Source: Tessaracoccus sp. MC1865
GTDB lineage: Bacteria; Actinomycetota; Actinomycetes; Propionibacteriales; Propionibacteriaceae
Reading direction: 5' to 3'
DNA length: 64,000 bases
Assembly (NCBI RefSeq): GCF_017815535.1
Contig: NZ_CP072596.1
Location: 992,001 to 1,056,000, forward strand
The position numbers were made by a program, and so were the translations under genes. Below are positions 10,902 through 19,559 of this stretch, piece after piece. Each line of letters starts with the position of its first letter. Position 1 is the stretch's first letter. The notes beneath the pieces were generated by a model, which was not told the DNA's origin, did no database searches, and saw only the letters and a program-made list of their open reading frames with translations.

Positions 10902-11617
10902 GCGATCACCCCGGCCAGGACCAGCACGGGAATGGCGGCGTTCCCGGCTACGACGGCCAACGCCAGCACCGCGCCGACGGCGGCCCAGGCTGCGCGGAAC
11001 CGCCGTCCGGTCACGCCCCAGTCCTGCAGCAGCGCGCGCCAGCCGTGCCAGATGTGCACGCCGATGACCACCATGGTGAAGGTGTAGAAGGCCGCCATCC
11101 ACGGCCGCGAGAAGCTCGCCACCAGGTTCGCGTAGGCGGGGATCACCCCGTCGGGGCCGGCGTGGGCGTAGGAACCGGGGGAGACCAGGGCGCCAATGGT
11201 GAGGTCCAGTAGGTGCACCACCACGAACACGAGGATGACCGCCCCCCCGGGCAGCATGGTGCGCGCGCCCCAGGCGGTGGCCCGTGGCATGGACCGACGG
11301 CGGTGGGAGCCGCGCGCCGCACGCCCACGCAGCCACAGGGTCACCGCCGCCCACACGTGGGCGACCAGGCTCACCGCGAGGGTCACTCGGAGGGCCCAGA
11401 GCACGCCCTTCTTCGGGATGAGTGGGTAGCCCACTTCACGCAGCCACGTCGCGTAACCGTCCAGGGAGGCGCGACCCCCGTAGACCTTGAGGTTGCCGAT
11501 CATGTGGATGAACACGAACCCCACGAAGACCACGCCCGTGACGGCCATCACCTGCTTCAGCGCAAAGGTGCTGGGTCGTTTCCTCATCGCGGCCGGTCGT
11601 TCCAGTACGGCGGTCAT
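10898..11617 (-). CDS. sdhC: Succinate dehydrogenase cytochrome b subunit
   Basis: A 239-residue integral membrane protein with five hydrophobic helices, the single-subunit anchor type that replaces SdhC plus SdhD. Histidines in FIHMIGN, VAHVW, VVHLLDL and GVHIWHG are candidate axial ligands of two hemes b. The start at 11617 was chosen because TACGGT lies 6 bases upstream, a leaderless arrangement, so sdhCAB probably has its own promoter. The upstream kinase gene ends 47 bases away. Confidence 0.92.
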
Positions 11618-11623
11618 GTCCCG

Positions 11624-11629
11624 ACCGTA
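11624..11629 (-). promoter_or_regulatory. -10 element of sdhCAB, leaderless type
   Basis: On the minus strand TACGGT is followed by 6 bases and the sdhC ATG, so the operon mRNA probably begins at the start codon. Confidence 0.5.
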
Positions 11630-11664
11630 GCCCAGCACCCGCCGGGATCAACCGCCGGGGTGAG

Positions 11665-12255
11665 TCACCGTCGCTTCACGGAGCCGAGGGCCCGGCGCAT
11701 CGACATCCCCCGGAAGCCGGCCGCCAGCGCGGCCCGCCGCAGCGCCGGCTCGGAGCGGTACAGGGCCCACCCTCGGTGGAGCAACACCGCCGGTGGTTTG
11801 CGGTGTTCCTTGAGGTCGCGGGCCAGGCGTCGCAGGAAGTTGGCCGCCCGTCGCCTGTCCAGCCACAGGGCCTCCACCGTCAGACCTTCGGCGCGGGCGG
11901 CGGCCAGCGCCTGGATGGCGAAGATGCCCTCGGCCAGCACGATCTGCGCGGTGCCCAGGTCGACGGTGCGGGTCCCGACCCGTCGGGACAGGGAGATGTC
12001 GTAGACAGGCAACTCCGCCCGCCCGTCCCGCAGGAGGGTGCGCAGCGTGTCGACGGCCAGTTCCATGTCCCAGCAGGCGACATCGTCCCAGTCCGGGATG
12101 CCCATGGGCGTCATCGGGAGGCCCGGATGGCCAAGGTCGCGGTAGAAGTCGTCGAGGGACAGCGCGACGACGTGCTCGCCGTCGGCTGCGAGGCTGGTGA
12201 TGCGTGATTTACCGCTGCCGGAGGGACCCGCGATCAGCACCAGCGTTCGAACCAT
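11665..12255 (-). CDS. P-loop kinase, uridine kinase-like
   Basis: A 196-residue soluble protein with the Walker A motif GPSGSGKS at residues 10-17, an ALSLDDFYRDL segment that matches the uridine kinase/phosphoribulokinase fold (substrate-binding Asp), and a basic C-terminus rich in Arg that may form the lid. Actinobacterial genomes carry such ATP-dependent kinases annotated as uridine kinase-like without proven substrate. TAGGAT lies 8 bases before the ATG on the minus strand, a near-leaderless start. The exact substrate is unknown. Confidence 0.75.
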   Translation of the reverse strand: MVRTLVLIAGPSGSGKSRITSLAADGEHVVALSLDDFYRDLGHPGLPMTPMGIPDWDDVACWDMELAVDTLRTLLRDGRAELPVYDISLSRRVGTRTVDLGTAQIVLAEGIFAIQALAAARAEGLTVEALWLDRRRAANFLRRLARDLKEHRKPPAVLLHRGWALYRSEPALRRAALAAGFRGMSMRRALGSVKRR

Positions 12256-12398
12256 GGGACAGAATCCTAAGCCACAGACCAGCGCCGATCAGCATCGGCC
12301 ACCGGCGCTGGGGGCTGTGCCCGCGACCGCCCCGGCCTGACCACGCGACACCAAGGGGTGTGGCGGAGGTGGGGCGCCTCTGGTGTGCTGGACGGATA

Positions 12399-12422
12399 TC
12401 TCGCTGCGCCAGCAGCGCGAGA
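12399..12422 (+). other. Imperfect stem-loop before a ribosome binding site
   Basis: TCTCGC and GCGAGA pair across a region that also contains TGC/GCA, giving a short hairpin with a bulge that ends about two bases before GGAAGG, the Shine-Dalgarno of the gene at 12439. It could modulate translation. It is short, and in GC-rich DNA such hairpins are not rare. Confidence 0.3.
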
Positions 12423-12438
12423 CCGGAAGGGACGCACC

Positions 12439-12906
12439 ATGAACGACCTGTCGCCCACCCTGATCGCGGTGATCATCGCCGCCATCATCATTGTCATCGT
12501 TGTGATCGTGCTCATCGTCCGCGCCGCGGGCAAGCGCAGGACGGAGCAGCTCGTCGAGGATCGGCGCCATGCGGAGGAGTTGCGGCGGGACACTGACCGC
12601 GACCGGGTGGCCCTCCGCGAGCAGGAGCTGGGCGTGCGTAAGCAGGAGCTCGAGGCGGAGCAGGCCCGGGTGAACGCCGAGAAGGCCCGCATCGAGGCGG
12701 AGCGGATCGAGCGGGAGGCCGCCGAGCGGCGCGGCAGTCTGGCCGAGACCCAGGCGGACATCGACCGGCGTACCCGCGAGGCCGAGGAACTCGATCCCGA
12801 CCGTCGCGACGACGGTTCGATCCGCCACGATGCGCACGAGCTGCGCGACACCGACGCCCACCGCGGCGTCACAGACGACCACCGTCGAGACGACCATCGC
12901 CACTGA
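12439..12906 (+). CDS. Small single-pass membrane coiled-coil protein
   Basis: A 155-residue protein with one strongly hydrophobic helix (about residues 8-28), a long Arg/Glu coiled coil (about 33-110) and a C-terminal tail dense in Asp, Arg and His, ending in DDHRRDDHRH. The tail could bind metal or nucleic acid, but nothing proves it. The start has the Shine-Dalgarno GGAAGGGA. It lies alone between an upstream kinase on the other strand and a strong terminator downstream. I do not recognise the family. Confidence 0.75.
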   Translation: MNDLSPTLIAVIIAAIIIVIVVIVLIVRAAGKRRTEQLVEDRRHAEELRRDTDRDRVALREQELGVRKQELEAEQARVNAEKARIEAERIEREAAERRGSLAETQADIDRRTREAEELDPDRRDDGSIRHDAHELRDTDAHRGVTDDHRRDDHRH

Positions 12907-12915
12907 TCCCGCTCA

Positions 12916-12956
12916 ACGAACGAGGGGCGACTCCACCGGAGTCGCCCCTCGTTCGT
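12916..12956. terminator. Strong bidirectional terminator hairpin
   Basis: A perfect 19-bp inverted repeat with a 3-base loop (arms 12916-12934 and 12938-12956, core CGAGGGGCGACTCC). It lies between two convergent genes (stops at 12906 and 12970) and can end both transcripts. There is no long U tract, as is common in actinobacteria. Confidence 0.85.
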
Positions 12957-12969
12957 GTTCGGGTGAGGT

Positions 12970-14769
12970 TCACCAGCTTCCGCCGCCACCGCCGCCGAAG
13001 CCGCCCCCGCCGCTGAAGCCGGAGAAGCCGGACGAGCCGCCCGTGGCCTGGCTCATGCCGTCCATCCGGGCCTCGTTCATGACGCTGTTGAACGAGCTGG
13101 TGAGGTTGTTCATGGCGCTGGCGAAGTAGTAGCCGTGCATGAGATCTGCGCCGATGTACCACGAGGTGTCGGCCTGGTAGATGCCCTCGGCGCCGAGTTG
13201 CGCGAACAGCTTGGACCAGCGGTCCGCGACGCCGAACACGATGGCGTAGGGGAGGTACTTGGAGAAGATGTCCTCGCCCTCCTCGAAGCGGAGGGTCTCC
13301 TTCTCCGCGGTGCGCAGGTACAACTCGAAGCCCTTCGCCTGCGCCAGGTAGGCCGAGCCGGTGGCCGTGCGCTTGCGGAAACCGCCGGACAGCAGGATCA
13401 GGCCGATGCCGAACAGCGCCACCGGGATGGCGAGCAGGCCCCAGCCGAAGGCGCCGAAGACGAACCCGATGCCGACGGCCACCAGCAGGAGCAGCACACC
13501 CATGCCGATGGGCACCATCTGCGCCACCTGGGGATTGCTCTTGAACCAGCCCTTCTGGACGACGGCGTTGTACAGGCCCTGCCGCGCGTCGGGCAGCACA
13601 TTCTGGAACTTCGCCTTGCTCAGTTCGCGGGAGCGACGCACGGCCTGGCCCTTGAAGATGTCGCCCAGCAGCTTGCGCTCATAGGGCAACAGGGTCTCGC
13701 CCGCCGGCGGATTGGTGGCGTAGAGGGTGAAGTCCTTGCGCCCGTCCGATTCGATCTGCAGGAAACCCCGCACGGCCAGGTCGATGATGGTCGCGGACAC
13801 GTCGACGTTGTCGGCCGTCGCGTCGATCAGGGTGCCGATCTCGCCGGGGGTGGCGCCCTTCGGCGGATGGAACTGGACGGTCACGGGGGTCTTGCCCGCC
13901 TTGGTGCCGACGCGTCCCTGCTCGCCCGCTGTGGGCGTGAGGCCCGGGGTCAGGCCCAGGAAGACCTCGTCGCGGGTGTGCCTGCGGCGCACGATCAGCA
14001 GCCCGGCGATGGCCGCGATGAGGCCCGCGCCGGTGACCGCGCCGGTGGCGGGGGTCAGCTCGAAGGGGCTGACGATCTCCTCGATGGTCTGCGTGGCGCC
14101 GCCGAAGGTGCCGGCGGGGAACCCGGCGACGACCTGCACCGGGGTCTTCGGGTTGACGGCGGGGACGGCGAACGTGGCGCTGTTGCCGCTGTAGGACGTC
14201 TCACACGGGGTCTGGTTGTCGTAGGGGCCGTAGAAACAGGCCGTCTTCTCCACGCCCGCGGGGCCCGTCACGGTGACCCGCACGTCGCTGAACCGCGACT
14301 CCCACGCGGGGCCGACGACGTCCCAGTTGAACTCGTCGAGGCCAGACTCGGGATGGTCAGAGGCGATGAGGCCCTTCACGTCGTAGGAGACGACGTAGTC
14401 CTGGGGCGTGGTGTTGACCACGTTGGCATTGCCGATGCGCAGCCGGAAACCGTCGGAGCTGCTCTCACGCTGCACGTCGGTGCGGGCACCGGTGGGGGAG
14501 GAGACGCTGATGTTGTCGTACTCGAAGATGTAGCGCTTGCCGTCGCCCTCCTGCTGGGTGGGGAACAGGAAGTAGGGCCCCCGCCCGTTGAACGCCGCGA
14601 AGTCCATCGTGAAGTCGACCTCCACCTGGGCGATCCCGTCCTCGGTGAGGTTGACGTCGACGTAGTAGCGCGTGATCGGCGCCGAGTCGTCCGCGGCGGC
14701 GGGTACCACGGCCCAGGCGGTGAACAGGACGAGCAGAAGTGCCGTGAAGGCGGCGCGCAGCTTGAGCAT
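12970..14769 (-). CDS. DUF2207 family membrane protein
   Basis: A 599-residue protein with a signal peptide (residues 1 to about 26, cleaved near PAAADD), a large extracytoplasmic beta domain, a membrane helix near 245-265, a cytoplasmic part with winged-helix-like character, two further hydrophobic helices near 420-470, and a Gly/Ser-rich C-terminus ending GGGGGGSW. This order is that of DUF2207 proteins, whose function is unknown. The start has TACTCT exactly 6 bases upstream on the minus strand. It diverges from the LuxR-type regulator at 14881. Confidence 0.85.
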   Translation of the reverse strand: MLKLRAAFTALLLVLFTAWAVVPAAADDSAPITRYYVDVNLTEDGIAQVEVDFTMDFAAFNGRGPYFLFPTQQEGDGKRYIFEYDNISVSSPTGARTDVQRESSSDGFRLRIGNANVVNTTPQDYVVSYDVKGLIASDHPESGLDEFNWDVVGPAWESRFSDVRVTVTGPAGVEKTACFYGPYDNQTPCETSYSGNSATFAVPAVNPKTPVQVVAGFPAGTFGGATQTIEEIVSPFELTPATGAVTGAGLIAAIAGLLIVRRRHTRDEVFLGLTPGLTPTAGEQGRVGTKAGKTPVTVQFHPPKGATPGEIGTLIDATADNVDVSATIIDLAVRGFLQIESDGRKDFTLYATNPPAGETLLPYERKLLGDIFKGQAVRRSRELSKAKFQNVLPDARQGLYNAVVQKGWFKSNPQVAQMVPIGMGVLLLLVAVGIGFVFGAFGWGLLAIPVALFGIGLILLSGGFRKRTATGSAYLAQAKGFELYLRTAEKETLRFEEGEDIFSKYLPYAIVFGVADRWSKLFAQLGAEGIYQADTSWYIGADLMHGYYFASAMNNLTSSFNSVMNEARMDGMSQATGGSSGFSGFSGGGGFGGGGGGSW

Positions 14770-14775
14770 GGTTCC

Positions 14776-14781
14776 AGAGTA
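14776..14781 (-). promoter_or_regulatory. -10 element of the DUF2207 gene, leaderless type
   Basis: TACTCT, then 6 bases, then ATG at 14769 on the minus strand. Confidence 0.45.
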
Positions 14782-14868
14782 CCCAGGCCGGGAGCAGAGG
14801 GAGCGTGGCCCGGCAGCCGCAGGGATACGTGCCGTTCCGCGAACCCGGCCGAGTACGCGCAGAAAGGG

Positions 14869-14874
14869 TACGGT
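14869..14874 (+). promoter_or_regulatory. -10 element of the LuxR-type regulator gene, leaderless type
   Basis: TACGGT, then 6 bases, then the GTG start at 14881. It supports this GTG over in-frame codons upstream. Confidence 0.5.
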
Positions 14875-14880
14875 TCAGGG

Positions 14881-15522
14881 GTGAATGAAATCCCGGCGCG
14901 CATCACGGTGGCGATCGTCAACGACTACCCCGTAGTCGTGGAAGGCGTGGCGCAGTTGTTGGCGCACGACACCCGCCTCCAGCTCGTCGAGCTGGACACC
15001 ATGACCCACCCGCGGCAGGCCGTCGACATCGTCCTGTTCGATGCGTTCGGCCAGTTGCATCTCGAAGACGACATCCGGCAATTGCTGGCCAACCCGAAGT
15101 ACGGCCGAGTGGTCGTCTACACCTGGAACATCAGGCCGGAGCAGGTGGCGCAGGCGCTCGAGATCGGCGTCCACGGCTACGTGTCCAAGGTGGCCGACGG
15201 CAACACGTTGTGTGACGCGCTGGTGCGCGTCCACGGTGGTGAGCGGGTCATCGAGCCCAAACCGGTGCCGCACGAGATCGAATCCGGCGACTGGCCGGGC
15301 CGTCGTCACGGCCTCTCGGCGCGTGAGGCCGAGGTGATCGCCATGATCACCCAGGGCATCACCAACGATGAGATCGCCAAGGCCAGCTACCTCAGCATCA
15401 ACTCCGTCAAGAGCTACATCCGCTCCGCCTACCGCAAGATGGGCGTCGAACGCCGTAGCCAGGCCGTGCTCTGGGGCGTGGAGAACGGGATGCTCCCACG
15501 CCGCCAGCGCAGGGAACTCTAG
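14881..15522 (+). CDS. LuxR-family response regulator, orphan
   Basis: A 213-residue regulator with a receiver-like domain and a LuxR helix-turn-helix at about 148-205 (LSAREAEVIAMITQGITNDE, then VKSYIRSAYRKMGV). The phosphate-accepting position is Asp54 in VLFDAF; Thr81 and Lys103 occupy the usual switch positions. The acidic pair that binds magnesium is only half kept (Asn14-Asp15), so phosphorylation may be weak or absent. There is no histidine kinase next to it. The stop codon overlaps that of the convergent phosphosugar mutase in a shared CTAG. Confidence 0.88.
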   Translation: MNEIPARITVAIVNDYPVVVEGVAQLLAHDTRLQLVELDTMTHPRQAVDIVLFDAFGQLHLEDDIRQLLANPKYGRVVVYTWNIRPEQVAQALEIGVHGYVSKVADGNTLCDALVRVHGGERVIEPKPVPHEIESGDWPGRRHGLSAREAEVIAMITQGITNDEIAKASYLSINSVKSYIRSAYRKMGVERRSQAVLWGVENGMLPRRQRREL

Positions 15523-17183
15523 GCCTCCACGCCCAGAGCGGCCGCCATCTCACGCCTCAGCGTGACGAGCTTCTCAGCCGCCCGGACACGCGCGGCGGGC
15601 ACGTCCTGGGACTCGTCGACGCCCAGCCGCACCTCCAGGTAGCACTTGAGCTTCGGCTCGGTGCCCGAGGGGCGGGCCACCACGTGCACGGATCCCCCGG
15701 TCAGTTCGACGGCGTCAGTCGGCGGTAGCGCCTCGGAGCCCTCCGCGAGGTCTGCCACGACGACCGGCTCACCCAGCAGAGCGGCCGGCGGGTCCGCGCG
15801 GAGCCGCGCCATGGCGTCGGCGATGAGGGACAGATCCGCCACCCGCACCGACAGTTGCGACGTGGCCGTGAGCCCGTGCGTCCGGGAGATCTTGGCGAGC
15901 CGGTCCGCCAGCGTGCGGCCCTCGGCCTTGAGCCCGGCGACGATCCGCAGCACGGACAGGGCCGCGGTGATGCCGTCCTTGTCCGGCACCGCACGGGAAT
16001 CGCAGCAGTAGCCGATGGCCTCTTCGTAGCCGAAAGCCAGGTCTGCCACCCGGCCGATCCACTTGAAGCCGGTAAGCGTCGTGACGTGCGGCCTTCCGGC
16101 GGCGCGCGCCATGCGGCCGAGCTCGGTGGAACTCACCACGGAGTTGGCGAACCGTCCGGGGACGCCGCGACGGACGGCGTCGTCACCGAGGAGCGAGCCC
16201 AGTTCGTCGCCGGTCAGCATGCGCCACTGACCGTCCACCACCGCGGCCACGGCGCAGCGGTCTGCGTCGGGGTCGTTGGCGATCACGACGTCGGCACCCT
16301 TGTCGGCCGCCAGAGCCACCGCCAGGTCGATGGCGCCCTTCTCCTCGGGATTGGGGAACGCGACGGTGGGGAAGTTCGGGTCTGGCTGCGACTGCTCGCC
16401 GACCTCGTTGGCGGCCGGGAGCCCGACCGCCTCGGCGACGGCGCGGACGGTCGCGGTGCCCACCCCGTGCATCGCGGTGTGCACCCAGACGACGTCGCGC
16501 GGGGCGTCGGCGGGGTAGAGCGTCACCGCGCGGGCGACGTAGGCCCGGCGCAGCTCAGCTGTGACGTCGGTACGCTCAGCGCCGCGGGGGAGGTCCGTCC
16601 AGTCGCGGGCGGCGACCTTGGCGATCTCGGCGGCAATCTCCGCGTCTGTGGGCGGCACGATCTGGGAACCGTCGCCCAGGTACACCTTGTAGCCGTTGTC
16701 CTGCGGCGGGTTGTGGCTGGCGGTCACCACGACGCCGGCGACGCAGCCGAAGTGCTGGATGCCGAAGGCGATCACCGGAGTGGGCGTGGGTTGCGTCACC
16801 CACAGCACCTCGAAGCCGGCGCCGGCCATGACACGGGCGGTGTCCTCGGCGAAGTCCGTCGACTTGTGGCGCGCGTCATAGCCGACGATGACCTTGCCAC
16901 CGTCGTGCCCCTGGGTCTTGAGCCACGCGGCGAAGCCTGCGGCGGCCTGGGTGACGACCGAGCGGTTCATCCGGGCGGGGCCGGGGCCGAGTGCCCCGCG
17001 CAGGCCGGCGGTGCCGAACTCCAGTGGGCCTGCGAAGGCCAACTTCAGTTCCTTCTCCGCCGCGTCGCGGAACGTCGGGTCGTTGGCCTGGGCCTGGACG
17101 ATGAGGTGGTCGAGCTGTTCGCGGGTCTCCGGATCCGGGTCCATGTCGCGCCAGCGGATGGCGGCGTTCAGCAGGTCCTGCAT
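15519..17183 (-). CDS. Phosphoglucomutase/phosphomannomutase (alpha-D-phosphohexomutase)
   Basis: A 554-residue enzyme interconverting sugar 1- and 6-phosphates. TASHNPP holds the phosphoserine, NDPDADR binds the metal, GYEEAIGY is the sugar-binding loop and RPSGTEPK the phosphate-binding loop. Its length fits the long PgmB/PmmB type (M. tuberculosis Rv3308). It follows the purine nucleoside phosphorylase with a TGATG overlap; a GTG three bases earlier is an alternative start. Mutase plus phosphorylase suggests a nucleoside-salvage unit in which ribose 1-phosphate becomes ribose 5-phosphate. A second, shorter mutase is at 47470. Confidence 0.92.
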   Translation of the reverse strand: MQDLLNAAIRWRDMDPDPETREQLDHLIVQAQANDPTFRDAAEKELKLAFAGPLEFGTAGLRGALGPGPARMNRSVVTQAAAGFAAWLKTQGHDGGKVIVGYDARHKSTDFAEDTARVMAGAGFEVLWVTQPTPTPVIAFGIQHFGCVAGVVVTASHNPPQDNGYKVYLGDGSQIVPPTDAEIAAEIAKVAARDWTDLPRGAERTDVTAELRRAYVARAVTLYPADAPRDVVWVHTAMHGVGTATVRAVAEAVGLPAANEVGEQSQPDPNFPTVAFPNPEEKGAIDLAVALAADKGADVVIANDPDADRCAVAAVVDGQWRMLTGDELGSLLGDDAVRRGVPGRFANSVVSSTELGRMARAAGRPHVTTLTGFKWIGRVADLAFGYEEAIGYCCDSRAVPDKDGITAALSVLRIVAGLKAEGRTLADRLAKISRTHGLTATSQLSVRVADLSLIADAMARLRADPPAALLGEPVVVADLAEGSEALPPTDAVELTGGSVHVVARPSGTEPKLKCYLEVRLGVDESQDVPAARVRAAEKLVTLRREMAAALGVEA

Positions 17184-17980
17184 CACAGCCTCCCCACGAT
17201 GGCGGCAAGCAGCGCGGCCAGCCGCGGGCCCGCGTCGCGCCCGGCCTGGAGCACCTCGGCGTGGTCGAGGTTGCTGTCGCTGAGCCCGGCGGCGGCGTTG
17301 GTGACGAGCGACAGGCCGAGGACCTCGAGGCCTGCTTCGCGGGCGGCGATGGTCTCCAGCGTGGTGGACATGCCGACGAGGTCGCCGCCCAGGATGCCGG
17401 CCATTCGGACCTCTGCGGGCGTTTCGTACTGAGGTCCGCGGAACTGGACGTACACGCCCTCGGGCAGGCCGCCGGCGGCTTCCTGGGCCTCGGCGCGCAG
17501 ACGCGTGGAATAGGCCTCGGAGAGGTCCACGAAGTTGGCGCCCTCGAGGGGGGTGTCGCCAGTGAGGTTGATGTGGTCCTTGATCAGGACGACGGTGCCG
17601 GGCGCCCAGTCCGGGTTGAGGCCGCCGCAGCCGTTGGTCAACACCATGGTGGTGGCGCCCCAGGCCGCAGCGGTGCGCACGCCGTGGGCCACGGGCGCGA
17701 CGCCGCGACCCTCGTAGTAGTGCGTGCGGCCGGTGAAGATCGCGGCCAGCTTGCCGCGCGCGGTGCGGACGAGGAGCAGTTTGCCGCCGTGGCCGCTGAC
17801 CACGGGCTTGCTGAAGCCGGGGACGTCGCCCAGTTCGAGTTCGCCGACCGGCTCCCCGAGGGAATCTGCCCCGGAGGACCAGCCGGAACCCAGCACGAGG
17901 GCGATGTCGATCGCCTGTTCGCCCAGACGGTCACGTAGATACGTTGCGGCCTCGGCGGCCAGCTCAAATGCTTCACTCAC
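17183..17980 (-). CDS. punA: Purine nucleoside phosphorylase
   Basis: A trimeric-type PNP of 265 residues cleaving inosine and guanosine with phosphate. VLGSGW, GRTHYYEG, TNGCGGLNP and the late TNAAAG segment are family motifs. I chose GTG 17980 because TATGCT lies 7 bases upstream; in-frame ATG codons at 17986 and 17992 overlap or abut that hexamer but cannot be excluded. Its stop overlaps the start of the phosphosugar mutase. The divergent lpdA starts 58 bases away. Confidence 0.92.
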   Translation of the reverse strand: MSEAFELAAEAATYLRDRLGEQAIDIALVLGSGWSSGADSLGEPVGELELGDVPGFSKPVVSGHGGKLLLVRTARGKLAAIFTGRTHYYEGRGVAPVAHGVRTAAAWGATTMVLTNGCGGLNPDWAPGTVVLIKDHINLTGDTPLEGANFVDLSEAYSTRLRAEAQEAAGGLPEGVYVQFRGPQYETPAEVRMAGILGGDLVGMSTTLETIAAREAGLEVLGLSLVTNAAAGLSDSNLDHAEVLQAGRDAGPRLAALLAAIVGRL

Positions 17981-17987
17981 GCCCATC

Positions 17988-17993
17988 AGCATA
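17988..17993 (-). promoter_or_regulatory. -10 element of the PNP gene, leaderless type
   Basis: TATGCT, then 7 bases, then GTG at 17980 on the minus strand. Confidence 0.4.
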
Positions 17994-18038
17994 AGTGAGC
18001 CGCCTCATGCGTGGCGCGGCTATGGAAGGATGGGGGCC

Positions 18039-19442
18039 GTGACCAAGGTTGTGATCATCGGTGGTGGGCCCGGCGGCTATGAGGCCGCCCTCGTCGGAAA
18101 TCAGCTGGGCGGTGAGGTCACCCTGATCGAACGCGACGGGCTCGGCGGAGCCGCGGTGCTGAGTGACTGCGTGCCGTCGAAGACGCTCATAGCCACGGCA
18201 GAGGTGATGGTCCGCATCAAGAACGCGAACCAACTCGGGCTGCACATCCAGGCGGAGAACGTGCGCGAAGTGGTCAAGGTGGACCTGGCCGAGGTCAACG
18301 AGCGGGTGCTGGCACTGGCCAAGGCCCAGTCCGACGACATCGCGGCCAAGCTGCGTCGTGACGGCGTGCAACTGGTGACCGGCCAGGCGCGCCTCGACGG
18401 TGCGAACCGCGTCGTCGCCACCACCGAGGCGGGCGAAGAGACCTTCGAGGCCGACATCGTGCTGGTGGCCACGGGCACCACGCCGCGTGAACTGCCCGAC
18501 GCCAGGTGCGACGGCGAGCGCATCCTGAACTGGAAGCAGGTCTACAACCTCACGGACGTCCCGGAGCGGCTCATCGTCGTCGGCTCCGGTGTGACCGGCG
18601 CGGAGTTCGCCTCCGCCTACGACGGCCTGGGCTGCGAGGTCGTCCTGGTGTCGTCCCGCAAACAGGTGCTCCCCGGCGAGGACCAGGACGCCGCCGCCGT
18701 GCTGCAGCGCGCGTTCGAGCGCCGCGGCATGCAGATCCTGTCGGAGAGCCGTGCGGTCGCCGCCCGGCGGCAGGGTGACGGCGTCGTCGTGACGCTGGAG
18801 GACGGCCGCGAGGTGGAGGGTTCGCACTGCCTGCTGGCAGTGGGCGCCATCCCGAACTCCGCCGGCCTGGGTCTCGAAGAGGTGGGCGTCGAGCTGGGCA
18901 AGTGGGGACACATCCCCGTGGACCGCGTCTCGCGCACCTCGCACCGCAACATCTACGCCGCCGGCGACGTGACCGGCGTGTTCGCGCTGGCCTCGGTGGC
19001 CGCCATGCAGGGCCGCATCGCCATGTGGCACTCGCTGGGCGACGCGGTGGCGCCGCTGGACATGCGCACGGTGTCGTCGAACGTGTTCACCACCCCGGAG
19101 ATCGCGACGGTGGGGGTGACCCAGAAGGCGGTCGACGCCGGTGAGGTACGCGTCGCCTCCGTGCTGCTGCCGCTGGCCCCCAACGCCCGCTCGAAGATGA
19201 TGGGATTCACCGACGGGTTCGTGAAGCTGTTCTGCCTGCCCACCACCGGCATCATCATCGGTGGCGTCGTGGTCGCACCCCGGGCCTCGGAGCTGATCCA
19301 CGCCGTGTCGCTGGCCGTTGCGCAGAAGATCACCGTGGACGAGTTCAGCCACGCCTTCACCGTCTACCCCTCGATGTCGGGCTCCATCGCCGAGGCTGCC
19401 CGTCGTCTGCACAACCGCGACGACCCCTTGATGACGCAGTAG
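18039..19442 (+). CDS. lpdA: NAD(P)H quinone reductase LpdA (flavoprotein disulfide reductase family)
   Basis: A 467-residue FAD/NAD protein. GGGPGGYEAA near residue 8 is the FAD fold and VVGSGVTGAEFAS the NAD fold. It is not a true lipoamide dehydrogenase: the redox disulfide CxxxxC is reduced to one Cys (Ala39 and Cys44 in GGAAVLSDC), and the C-terminal His-Glu dyad region reads YPSMSG. M. tuberculosis LpdA (Rv3303c) has the same losses and reduces quinones with NAD(P)H. GTG 18039 was chosen because GGAAGGA sits about 9 bases upstream; the ATG at 18030 overlaps that site. Confidence 0.9.
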   Translation: MTKVVIIGGGPGGYEAALVGNQLGGEVTLIERDGLGGAAVLSDCVPSKTLIATAEVMVRIKNANQLGLHIQAENVREVVKVDLAEVNERVLALAKAQSDDIAAKLRRDGVQLVTGQARLDGANRVVATTEAGEETFEADIVLVATGTTPRELPDARCDGERILNWKQVYNLTDVPERLIVVGSGVTGAEFASAYDGLGCEVVLVSSRKQVLPGEDQDAAAVLQRAFERRGMQILSESRAVAARRQGDGVVVTLEDGREVEGSHCLLAVGAIPNSAGLGLEEVGVELGKWGHIPVDRVSRTSHRNIYAAGDVTGVFALASVAAMQGRIAMWHSLGDAVAPLDMRTVSSNVFTTPEIATVGVTQKAVDAGEVRVASVLLPLAPNARSKMMGFTDGFVKLFCLPTTGIIIGGVVVAPRASELIHAVSLAVAQKITVDEFSHAFTVYPSMSGSIAEAARRLHNRDDPLMTQ

Positions 19443-19505
19443 TCGCAGCAGGCCCCCGCTGCGGTTCGCCCTGGTCGAGCCCCAAACGGCGAGCTGCGCC
19501 TCGGT

Positions 19506-19541
19506 GCTGGGTTTGGTGCCATGGACGGGCACAAACCCAGC
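19506..19541 (+). terminator. Hairpin terminator after lpdA
   Basis: GCTGGGTTT and AAACCCAGC pair (9 bp), extended by GTGCC/GGCAC beyond a one-base bulge. The hairpin sits between the convergent lpdA and acyl-CoA synthetase genes and could serve both. Confidence 0.7.
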
Positions 19542-19559
19542 AGTACGCAGTGTCGCCCG

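Noticed and set aside
18039-19442. LpdA as the E3 subunit of pyruvate dehydrogenase
   Set aside because: The redox disulfide and the catalytic dyad are missing and no E1/E2 gene is nearby.
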